Positions 25,902 through 34,051 of a stretch of DNA of 64,000 nt are shown piece by piece. Made by a program: the position numbers and the translations under genes. The number at the start of each line of letters is the position of its first letter. The first letter of the stretch is position 1. The notes beneath the pieces are model-generated. The model saw nothing but the letters and a program-made list of their open reading frames with translations. It did no database searches and was not told the DNA's origin. This DNA is from Gilvibacter sediminis (GTDB taxonomy: Bacteria; Bacteroidota; Bacteroidia; Flavobacteriales; Flavobacteriaceae), in NCBI RefSeq assembly GCF_028561565.1, contig NZ_JAQQTE010000001.1:62001-126000 (forward strand). Reading direction: 5' to 3'.

Positions 25902-28400
25902 ATGAAACGAATTTTACCCTTAGTGATCCTTGCCTTTGCGGCTCTTGATCTTCACGCCCAAGTTGGGATCAACAACATCTCACCAAACGCCAGTTTAGAC
26001 ATAACTGCAAGTAATCAAGCTACACCAGCGAATACGGACGGATTATTAATTCCTCGGATCGATGCCTTCCCATCTTCAGATCCAGCCACAGCGCAACACG
26101 GCATGTTGGTTTATCTCACAACTACAGACGGGGGAAATCCACCAGGATTCTACTTTTGGAACAACGGCACCACCTCTTGGGACAGTATTTCCGGCAGTGG
26201 AGCCGAACAGATCAATGAACTCACAGATGGTATTGCTGATGGTTCCTCTTTGTACTTAGGTGCGAGTTCTGGTTTGAATGATGACGGAGCTAACTCCAAT
26301 GTAGGGGTTGGACTCTTTAGTCTTTCCAACAATACCTCTGGGAATTCCAATACCGCCGTTGGATCGCTGGCAATGATCAATAACACCACAGGTTTTGGAA
26401 ATACAGCAGTCGGAAGACAGTCACTCCCCACCAACACTACTGGAAACGACAATACCATGATCGGGTTTCAAGCCGGTCTAAGCAGCACAACAGGAAGTCA
26501 AAACGTTGGTGTGGGTTCTTTTAGTTTGGATGCCAACACAACAGGAATAAATAATACAGCTATTGGTTATGCTAGTTTAAGCCAAAACAACACCGGAACA
26601 CTAAATACTGCCATTGGTAGCACTGCACTTGCTGGAAATACGGACGGCACTCAAAATGTGGGAATTGGCAGCGGTGCGCTGACCGCTAATATCAGCGGGG
26701 ACTTCAATGTTGCTTTAGGAAATAATGCGCTTTCTGGACTTGTCAATTCAGACTATAATATTGCCATTGGGCGCTCTGCAATGTCTGCCAGTTCTACCTC
26801 AACAGACGCTGATCATAACGTCGCTATTGGTTACAGGGGCTTGGCTAATTTGACCGAAGGAGAACAGAATGTCGGAATTGGTGATTACGTCATGGAATCC
26901 GTTACGAGTGGAAGTTTCAATGTGGCTACTGGCGCATCTGCTCTTCGTGATATAACCACTGGGCAACGCAATATGGTTTATGGATATTCTGCTGGAAGAA
27001 ATATCACCTCAGGAAGCAACAACACCTTTATGGGAAATCAGGCTGGAACAGCAAATGAAACTGGAACTTTTAACACCATGCTGGGTAGTTTCGCTGGACT
27101 TACAAATCTAGGTTCAAATAATGTTTTCCTAGGAGGTTCAGCCGGAGGATCGAACGTTTCTGGATCTGGCAATGTCTTTATTGGAACTGCCGCAGGTTCC
27201 AATGAAACTGGGTCCAACTTATTGTACATAGACAATTCAGGGATAGTGGACCCTTTGATTTGGGGGGACTTTATATCCAACGATCTCCGCATAAATGGTC
27301 AACTTCAAGTAGGGAACCCATCCGGGACGGGGTATGAATTACCCAATACTGATGGTACCGCTGGCCAAGTATTGAGAACCAATGGTTCCGGGAGCATTTC
27401 TTGGGCTGACTTTAGCGCGTCAACTACAAACGGCTTATCAACGATCAGTTCAAGCGTTGGCCTAGGAGGAACTTTAGCACAGAATACCACCATCAATCAA
27501 GGGTTTTATGATCTAGAATTTAATCTGAATTCATCTGGAAGTTTTATTATATCAGATTCGGGAATTGATCATTTTGAGATGGACGGACTTGGAAATATGT
27601 ATGTCGGAGGGGAAACCTATTGGCGCAACACCACCACAAGTGGAACTAATGTGGCAAGAATGTACAGTTCGAGCGGCTCCGGCACCTTGGACCTGTATGG
27701 AACTGGCTCAATAAGCACCAGAATTTCCTCTAATAGCAGCTCTTTCTTCAATGGAGGTAATGTTGGGATAGGAACTTTTTCTCCGAACGAATTATTGGAT
27801 GTAGATGGCGCAGATGCCAACGGTTTTATCGCCGAGATTTACAACAGAAGCTCATCAACCAATGCTGATGGTTTAGCAATACGAATCAATAATACCTCGG
27901 TGTCGACCAGTAATTTCTTTATCGCATTCTATAGTTCAGGCAGCACAATAAGAGGACGCGTAACGGGGAATGGCCTTGGAGGCCTCTTATACAGCACGAC
28001 CTCGGATGCGCGTTTAAAAACAAATTTCAAAAATGTTGAAGGAGCCCTAGCCATGATTTCTAGAATGAATCCACAGTGGTACGAATACAAGAACCATTTA
28101 GGACATCAAGAAATGGGCTTTTTGGCGCAAGAACTTCAAAAGGTATACCCAAATGCTGTAGCCGGCAGTCCCGACAGTGATCCTGAAACGGAACCCATGA
28201 TGGTAGACTACGCCAAGATAACTCCAATACTCACCGCAGGTATCAAAGAACTCAATGAAAAGGTACAAGCACTTGAAGCAGAGAATGCCCAATTAAAGGC
28301 ACAGTTGAATCAATATGCAGCACTTGAAGCGCGAATTGCGGCTCTTGAAGGAAGTGATAATTCCAACAAGACTGACGCTCCTGCGGTTTCAGAAGAATAG
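25902..28400 (+). CDS. Hep_Hag-repeat surface protein with chaperone-of-endosialidase domain, copy 1
   Basis: An 832-aa exported protein (signal peptide to about Ala19). After an N-terminal segment shared with copy 2 (QVGINN-SPNASLDI...), residues about 110-430 are tandem 17-residue units of the form N-T-A-I-G-x-x-A-L-x-x-N-T-T-G-x-x, the trimeric beta-roll repeat of Hep_Hag/YadA heads. The C-terminus has the intramolecular chaperone (peptidase S74) motif TTSDARLKTNF and MGFLAQELQKVYPNAV, then a coiled coil. Such proteins trimerise like tail fibres or adhesins and the chaperone may cut itself off. Cell-surface location is inferred. Likely controlled by the adjacent LytTR system. Confidence 0.85.
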   Translation: MKRILPLVILAFAALDLHAQVGINNISPNASLDITASNQATPANTDGLLIPRIDAFPSSDPATAQHGMLVYLTTTDGGNPPGFYFWNNGTTSWDSISGSGAEQINELTDGIADGSSLYLGASSGLNDDGANSNVGVGLFSLSNNTSGNSNTAVGSLAMINNTTGFGNTAVGRQSLPTNTTGNDNTMIGFQAGLSSTTGSQNVGVGSFSLDANTTGINNTAIGYASLSQNNTGTLNTAIGSTALAGNTDGTQNVGIGSGALTANISGDFNVALGNNALSGLVNSDYNIAIGRSAMSASSTSTDADHNVAIGYRGLANLTEGEQNVGIGDYVMESVTSGSFNVATGASALRDITTGQRNMVYGYSAGRNITSGSNNTFMGNQAGTANETGTFNTMLGSFAGLTNLGSNNVFLGGSAGGSNVSGSGNVFIGTAAGSNETGSNLLYIDNSGIVDPLIWGDFISNDLRINGQLQVGNPSGTGYELPNTDGTAGQVLRTNGSGSISWADFSASTTNGLSTISSSVGLGGTLAQNTTINQGFYDLEFNLNSSGSFIISDSGIDHFEMDGLGNMYVGGETYWRNTTTSGTNVARMYSSSGSGTLDLYGTGSISTRISSNSSSFFNGGNVGIGTFSPNELLDVDGADANGFIAEIYNRSSSTNADGLAIRINNTSVSTSNFFIAFYSSGSTIRGRVTGNGLGGLLYSTTSDARLKTNFKNVEGALAMISRMNPQWYEYKNHLGHQEMGFLAQELQKVYPNAVAGSPDSDPETEPMMVDYAKITPILTAGIKELNEKVQALEAENAQLKAQLNQYAALEARIAALEGSDNSNKTDAPAVSEE

Positions 28401-28440
28401 TCAACAATAGTGCTCATGCATTGTTGTGTTTTGAGAAGAA

Positions 28441-28468
28441 AAGCCGCCGTGGGGAGCGGCTTTTTTTT
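28441..28468 (+). terminator. Terminator of copy 1
   Basis: AAGCCGC / GCGGCTT stem followed by eight Ts. An additional stem (CAACAAT / ATTGTTG, about 28402-28426) lies between the stop codon and the terminator; copy 2 has the same two-hairpin layout. Confidence 0.85.
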
Positions 28469-28520
28469 ATTTTGATGTTAACCTTTTGAGTTTGACGATA
28501 ACCAAAGGAAAACCGTCGAC

Positions 28521-31043
28521 ATGAAATCATTATTAAGCCTTCTAGGCCTTTTCCTGTTTGCCACCTCCCTTTACGGGCAAGTAGGAATAAACAATGTTTC
28601 CCCAAACGCCAGTTTAGATATTTCAGCTTCTGATGCGACCGATCCATCCAACACCGATGGGATCTTGATTCCTCGCATTGATCAGTTTCCAACTACAGAT
28701 CCTGGAGCCGCCCAAAACGGTATGCTCATTTATTTGACCACTGCAGACGGCGGTAATCTCCCGGGCTTTTACTTCTGGAATAATGGAACCACCACTTGGG
28801 AAGCCGTCGGTGACGGTGCAGGCCAGATCAATGAACTCTCAGATGGAGTTAATGACGGTTCTTCTTTGTTTTTAGGAAATGGTGCTGGTGCTAATGATGA
28901 GGGTGGCAATAACAATGTGGGAATTGGCGAGCAAAGCTTAAGCGCTGTGAACACCGGAATCAACAATACTGCTGTAGGCTTTGGGAGTCTGCGAGCAGAT
29001 ACTTGGGGAAGACGAAACACTGCGATCGGGTTTTCGTCAATGATCACCAATACAACTGGAGGTAGCAATACGGCTATAGGCTCTCAATCTATGTTCTCCA
29101 ATACTACGGGTACTGTTAATATAGCAATTGGTACAAATGCACTTTACTATAATGATGTAGGTGCTTGGAACGTAGGTATTGGAGGAAACTCTATGTTCAA
29201 TATTTCTGGATCATCCTTATATAATATATCAATAGGCGGAAATTCACTTGTTGGTGCTAATGCTGGCGTTTCGACCTCGAGAAATATTGCGATTGGTTTC
29301 GAAAGTTCAAGAAACATCGATACGGGTGCGGACAATATAGCTATAGGCTATCAAGCGCTTAGAACTAACTCCACGGGTAGCTTCAATGTAGGTATTGGTA
29401 ACGGAGTTTTACGAAATAGTACAACAGCCAATTTTAATACGGCCATTGGTTATAATGCAATGAACGGTAATACCACTGGAAGATTAAATGCAGCTGTGGG
29501 CTATAACGCTCTGACTTCTAACACTACTGGGATAACAAATGCAGCCTTTGGGTATCAGGCAATGGTAAATAACACCACAGGAAGCTCTAATACAGCTTTC
29601 GGGTCGCATTCATTAGACGGAATAACAACAGGTGGAAATAATACCGCTGTTGGATACGCTAGCGGTTCCTCAAATATTCTCGGTATTAACAATACCTACT
29701 TAGGATCAGGTTCTGGTTCCAATACAAATACGGGCTCAAGGAACACTTATTTGGGTGCATTCACGGGAAGCGAAGCACCGGGAGATGGAAATGTCTTTAT
29801 TGGTTACAGTGCCGGATATTTTGAAACAGGATCCAACCAATTACACATTAGTAATTCAATTACATCAACTCCTCTAGTGTTGGGAGATTTTACCCTTGGA
29901 ACATTTAGAATCAATGGTACACTTACAGTAGGTAATCCCGGCAACGGGTATGAATTTCCTTCAATAGATGGAACACCAAATCAAATTTTGAAAAGCACTG
30001 GTGTAGGATCTCTCATTTGGACAACCGCCGCCAGTGCTGTCTCCCCTAGAAACGGAGTTGTGGGAATTGGTTCTGGAATTGGCTTAGGCGGAACACTAAC
30101 ACAAACTACAAGTATAGATCACGGCATTTATGATTTGACTCACGATTTAACTTCATCGGGTGACTTTGCTGTTGCGGCCAGCGGCACGCGCTTTTTTGAA
30201 GCAACCGCAGGCTCGTTATTAAATATAGGCGGAGACACTTACTGGAGAAACGGATCCACTACCGCAACGGTTACCGGACGTTATTACGATTCCAGCGGAG
30301 CAGGGATCTTAGACCTTTACAACAGTAGTGTGCGCACAAGGATCAATAGTAATGGAGATTCCTTTTTTAACGGCGGAGAAGTTGGTATCGGGATGACCAG
30401 TCCAAACAACCAATTGGACGTAACGGACAATACCACCACCTATGTGGGTGATTTTTACAATACAAACACAGGAGTTTCTTCTGACGGGATCAGCGTGCGC
30501 TTAGCCGCTTCGTTGCCTACCACTGGAGCCTATTATGTAGGCTTCTTTAGAAACGTCGGGGTGACTGTTGCCGGACGCGTTGCAGGAACCTCATCGGGAA
30601 TCGGGGTGCAGTACGTGACTACTTCAGACGCACGTCTTAAAACCAACTTCCAAGAGGTAGACGGCGCTTTGAGTATGATCTCAGAGATCAATCCGCTTTG
30701 GTATGAGTTTAAATCCAACCGAGGCTATCAAGAAATGGGCTTTTTGGCGCAGGAACTCAATACCGTTTATCCCTATGCAGTTTCAGGTGAGGAAGACAGC
30801 GATCCAGAAACCAACCCTATGATGGTAGACTACGGGAGAATCACTCCTCTACTAACGGCAGGAATTCAAGAGCTGGAAGAAAAGGTCATCAACTTAGAGG
30901 AAAATGTGGCTCAGTTGCAAGCTGAGAATGATGCGCTAAAGGCATCGATTGCGCAATATCAAGCTTTAGAAGCGCGCATCGCAGCATTAGAAGGAAACAC
31001 CTTAGAAAAAAATAATCAGGCCTCAATCAGTGCCGAAAAATAA
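28521..31043 (+). CDS. Hep_Hag-repeat surface protein with chaperone-of-endosialidase domain, copy 2
   Basis: An 840-aa paralogue of the preceding gene with the same architecture: signal peptide (to about Gly18), shared N-terminal segment, 17-residue N-T-A-I-G repeats (about 115-440), a linker region, the S74 chaperone with TTSDARLKTNFQEV and MGFLAQELNTVYPYAV, and a C-terminal coiled coil. N- and C-terminal parts are closely similar to copy 1 while the repeat region is diverged, as expected for tandem duplication followed by repeat turnover. It lacks the 21-bp repeat upstream, and a terminator separates it from copy 1, so regulation may differ. Confidence 0.85.
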   Translation: MKSLLSLLGLFLFATSLYGQVGINNVSPNASLDISASDATDPSNTDGILIPRIDQFPTTDPGAAQNGMLIYLTTADGGNLPGFYFWNNGTTTWEAVGDGAGQINELSDGVNDGSSLFLGNGAGANDEGGNNNVGIGEQSLSAVNTGINNTAVGFGSLRADTWGRRNTAIGFSSMITNTTGGSNTAIGSQSMFSNTTGTVNIAIGTNALYYNDVGAWNVGIGGNSMFNISGSSLYNISIGGNSLVGANAGVSTSRNIAIGFESSRNIDTGADNIAIGYQALRTNSTGSFNVGIGNGVLRNSTTANFNTAIGYNAMNGNTTGRLNAAVGYNALTSNTTGITNAAFGYQAMVNNTTGSSNTAFGSHSLDGITTGGNNTAVGYASGSSNILGINNTYLGSGSGSNTNTGSRNTYLGAFTGSEAPGDGNVFIGYSAGYFETGSNQLHISNSITSTPLVLGDFTLGTFRINGTLTVGNPGNGYEFPSIDGTPNQILKSTGVGSLIWTTAASAVSPRNGVVGIGSGIGLGGTLTQTTSIDHGIYDLTHDLTSSGDFAVAASGTRFFEATAGSLLNIGGDTYWRNGSTTATVTGRYYDSSGAGILDLYNSSVRTRINSNGDSFFNGGEVGIGMTSPNNQLDVTDNTTTYVGDFYNTNTGVSSDGISVRLAASLPTTGAYYVGFFRNVGVTVAGRVAGTSSGIGVQYVTTSDARLKTNFQEVDGALSMISEINPLWYEFKSNRGYQEMGFLAQELNTVYPYAVSGEEDSDPETNPMMVDYGRITPLLTAGIQELEEKVINLEENVAQLQAENDALKASIAQYQALEARIAALEGNTLEKNNQASISAEK

Positions 31044-31081
31044 ACCACAACGTACAATGGGATGAACGTTGTGTGTTCGTA

Positions 31082-31117
31082 GAAAAGTCGCCATGGGGAG
31101 CGGCTTTTCTTCTTTTT
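31082..31117 (+). terminator. Terminator of copy 2
   Basis: GAAAAGTCGC / GCGGCTTTTC (one G-U pair) followed by TTCTTTTT. A second stem CACAACGT / ACGTTGTG precedes it at about 31046-31073. Confidence 0.85.
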
Positions 31118-31180
31118 AGTCCCTTTGGTTTCCAAGCATAATGGTTCATAACTTTTACAGGTACAACGCCTCGGTTTTTG

Positions 31181-31188
31181 TACCTTTA
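31181..31188 (+). promoter_or_regulatory. -7 element of polA
   Basis: TACCTTTA, one mismatch to TAnnTTTG, 22 bp before the polA ATG. Confidence 0.45.
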
Positions 31189-31210
31189 AACGCAACAACG
31201 AACCACAATT

Positions 31211-34048
31211 ATGTCCGATTCCAAAAGACTGTTCTTAGTCGATGCTTACGCCCTGATCTTTAGGGGATATTACGCCTTCATCAAAAATCCACGTGTGAAC
31301 TCCAAAGGAGAGAATACCTCTGCCATAATGGGCTTTATGAATTCACTTTTGGATGTGATCAAGCGCGAACGCCCGGACCATTTGGCGGTTTGTTTTGACA
31401 AAGGCGGTAGTGACGTCCGCAATGAAATGTTTGCAGACTACAAGGCCAATCGGGATGAAACTCCAGAACCTATTCTATTTGCAGTTCCCTATATCTATAA
31501 GATCCTAGAGGCCATGCACATTCCCATCATGGTCAAGGCGGGATTTGAGGCTGACGATGTCATTGGAACCCTGGCCAAAAAAGCAGAAAAAGAAGGCTAT
31601 CAGACCTTTATGGTGACCCCAGATAAGGACTTTGCCCAATTGGTAAGTGAGAACATTTTTATGTACCGCCCAGTTTTTGGTGGCGGATATGAGACTTGGG
31701 GTGTAGAAGAAGTTAAAGCCAAATTTGAAGTTGATGATCCCTTACAGGTCATTGATTATTTGGGGATGATGGGAGACAGTGCAGACAACATTCCTGGGCT
31801 TCCCGGAGTGGGTGACAAAACAGCCAAGAAATTTATCAAGCAATTCGGCTCTATGGAGGGGCTTCTGGCCAATACCGATCAGCTTAAAGGAAAGATGAAA
31901 GAAAAGGTTGAAGGCGCCAAAGAATTAGGCCTCATGTCTAAAGAACTCGCCAAGATCTTATTGGATGTTCCTGTGGAATTTGACGCAGAAGACTTTGAGA
32001 TGTCAGAACCGGATACCGAAGCGGTCAAGGCAATTTTTGAAGAGCTGGAATTCAGACGCTTGATCGATAATTTTCTAAAGACCTTCAATCAGCAAGCCTC
32101 AGAAACTTCTTCTAGTTCAGAGCAACCGAAGCCTGCTGCTTCTGCGGGTGCTACCAAAACTGCGGGTGCTGGTCAGTTTTCCCTTTTTGATGCTCAAGGC
32201 GATACTCCAGCAGCGGCTGCGACGAGCTCCAGCAGACAAACTGCTGCAGTGGCGGATCACTTTTACCAAAGTGTGGATACAGCATTAGGAGTTACACTTT
32301 TGATAGACAAACTCCTCAAGCAAAGCAGCGTTTGTTTTGATACCGAAACCACTGGTTTAGATCCTTTGGTTGCCGAATTGGTTGGAATTGCTTTCTCTTG
32401 GGAGGTGGGCAAGGGCTATTATGTTCCTTTCCCTGCTGACCAAACAGAATGTCAAGATTTGTTGGAGCGATTCCGTCCGTTTTTTGAATCCGAAGGGATA
32501 GAAAAGATCGGGCAAAACTTAAAATACGACATCAAAGTGCTGGCCAAATATGACATGCCTGTATTAGGACCACTCTTTGACACCATGCTCGCGCATTATT
32601 TGATCAATCCAGACATGCGCCACAATATGGATGTGCTGTCTGAGACCTATTTAAACTACACGCCGATCAAGATCGAAGAGCTCATCGGCAAAAAAGGAAA
32701 GAATCAACTTTCTATGCGAGACGTTCCTCTGAGCAAACAAACTGAATACGCCGTAGAGGATGCCGATATCACCCTCCAACTCAAACAACATTTTGTTCAA
32801 GAGTTGGATGAGGCCAATACCCAAAAGCTCTTTAAAGAGATCGAACTGCCGTTACTGCGCGTGCTCGCTTCTATGGAACTGGAAGGAATCAACTTGAACA
32901 AAGAGTTTTTAGCCGAACTTTCATCGGCCTTAGATACTGATATCAAAAAATTAGAGGCCGACATTTACGAGGCTGCTGGGGAAGAATTCAACATTGCCTC
33001 GCCCCGTCAATTGGGTGAGATCCTCTTTGGAAAGATGCAATTGGTAGACAAACCCAAAAAGACCAAAACTGGTCAGTATTCTACCGCAGAAGACGTACTT
33101 TCTTACCTGGCCAAGGATCACAAGATCATTCGTGATGTTTTGAGCTATCGCGGACTCACCAAACTCAAAAGCACTTATGTAGATGCACTGCCGCTACAAG
33201 TTTCTGAGGTAAGCGGAAGGGTTCATACTGATTATATGCAAACTGTGGCCGCTACCGGTCGTCTGAGCAGTAACAATCCCAATCTGCAAAACATTCCGAT
33301 CCGTACCGAACGCGGACGCGAAGTGAGAAAGGCGTTTGTCCCTAGAGATGAAGAGCACGTTTTACTCGCGGCGGATTACTCGCAAATTGAACTGAGAATC
33401 ATCGCTGCCTTGAGTGAAGAAGACAATATGATTGAGGCCTTTAATAAAGGTGAGGACATTCACACCTCAACAGCTGCCAAGGTGTTTGGTGTTGATCCTA
33501 GTGAAGTGACACGTGAGCAACGTTCCAACGCCAAGACGGTCAACTTTGGAATCATCTATGGAGTTTCTGCTTTTGGTTTGAGCAATCAAACCGATCTCAA
33601 CAGGACAGAAGCTAAAGAGCTCATTGAAACCTATTACAAGACCTACCCGAAGCTCAGAGACTATATGGGCGCCCAAGTGGATTTTGCACGCGACAACGGC
33701 TATGTACAAACGGTTTTAGGCCGACGTAGATACCTAAAGGACATCAACAGCCGCAACGCCGTGGTTCGCGGGGCTGCTGAGCGTAACGCAGTGAACGCAC
33801 CTATTCAAGGAAGTGCAGCGGATATCATCAAAATAGCGATGATCAACATCCACAAAAAACTAGAAGCAGACAATTACAAAACAAAAATGCTGCTTCAAGT
33901 GCATGATGAATTGGTGTTTGATGTATACAAACCCGAACTGGAAAAGGTCAGTGCTATGATCCGCACAGAAATGGAAGCTGCTTATAAATTGGCAGTTCCT
34001 TTAGTTGTGGATATGGGCCTCGGCCAAAACTGGCTCGAAGCCCACTAA
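31211..34048 (+). CDS. polA: DNA polymerase I
   Basis: A full-length 945-aa family A polymerase for gap filling and Okazaki-fragment processing. The N-terminal 5' nuclease domain (1-290) starts with LFLVDAYALIFRGYYAF. A Ser/Ala-rich linker (about 297-345) precedes an intact 3'-5' exonuclease domain with FDTETTGLD (Asp377, Glu379). In the polymerase domain motif A is DYSQIELR (Asp722), motif B is RSNAKTVNFGIIYG and motif C is VHDELVFD (Asp899). All catalytic residues are present, so the proofreading domain appears active. It converges on the DUF5916 gene with only 3 bp between stops. Confidence 0.97.
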   Translation: MSDSKRLFLVDAYALIFRGYYAFIKNPRVNSKGENTSAIMGFMNSLLDVIKRERPDHLAVCFDKGGSDVRNEMFADYKANRDETPEPILFAVPYIYKILEAMHIPIMVKAGFEADDVIGTLAKKAEKEGYQTFMVTPDKDFAQLVSENIFMYRPVFGGGYETWGVEEVKAKFEVDDPLQVIDYLGMMGDSADNIPGLPGVGDKTAKKFIKQFGSMEGLLANTDQLKGKMKEKVEGAKELGLMSKELAKILLDVPVEFDAEDFEMSEPDTEAVKAIFEELEFRRLIDNFLKTFNQQASETSSSSEQPKPAASAGATKTAGAGQFSLFDAQGDTPAAAATSSSRQTAAVADHFYQSVDTALGVTLLIDKLLKQSSVCFDTETTGLDPLVAELVGIAFSWEVGKGYYVPFPADQTECQDLLERFRPFFESEGIEKIGQNLKYDIKVLAKYDMPVLGPLFDTMLAHYLINPDMRHNMDVLSETYLNYTPIKIEELIGKKGKNQLSMRDVPLSKQTEYAVEDADITLQLKQHFVQELDEANTQKLFKEIELPLLRVLASMELEGINLNKEFLAELSSALDTDIKKLEADIYEAAGEEFNIASPRQLGEILFGKMQLVDKPKKTKTGQYSTAEDVLSYLAKDHKIIRDVLSYRGLTKLKSTYVDALPLQVSEVSGRVHTDYMQTVAATGRLSSNNPNLQNIPIRTERGREVRKAFVPRDEEHVLLAADYSQIELRIIAALSEEDNMIEAFNKGEDIHTSTAAKVFGVDPSEVTREQRSNAKTVNFGIIYGVSAFGLSNQTDLNRTEAKELIETYYKTYPKLRDYMGAQVDFARDNGYVQTVLGRRRYLKDINSRNAVVRGAAERNAVNAPIQGSAADIIKIAMINIHKKLEADNYKTKMLLQVHDELVFDVYKPELEKVSAMIRTEMEAAYKLAVPLVVDMGLGQNWLEAH

Positions 34049-34051
34049 TTC

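Noticed and set aside
26150-30718. Several antisense ORFs of 60-100 aa in the two Hep_Hag genes, Pro/Val/Leu-rich
   Set aside because: They are reverse readings of the repeated coding units and their codon pattern is a by-product of the sense repeats.
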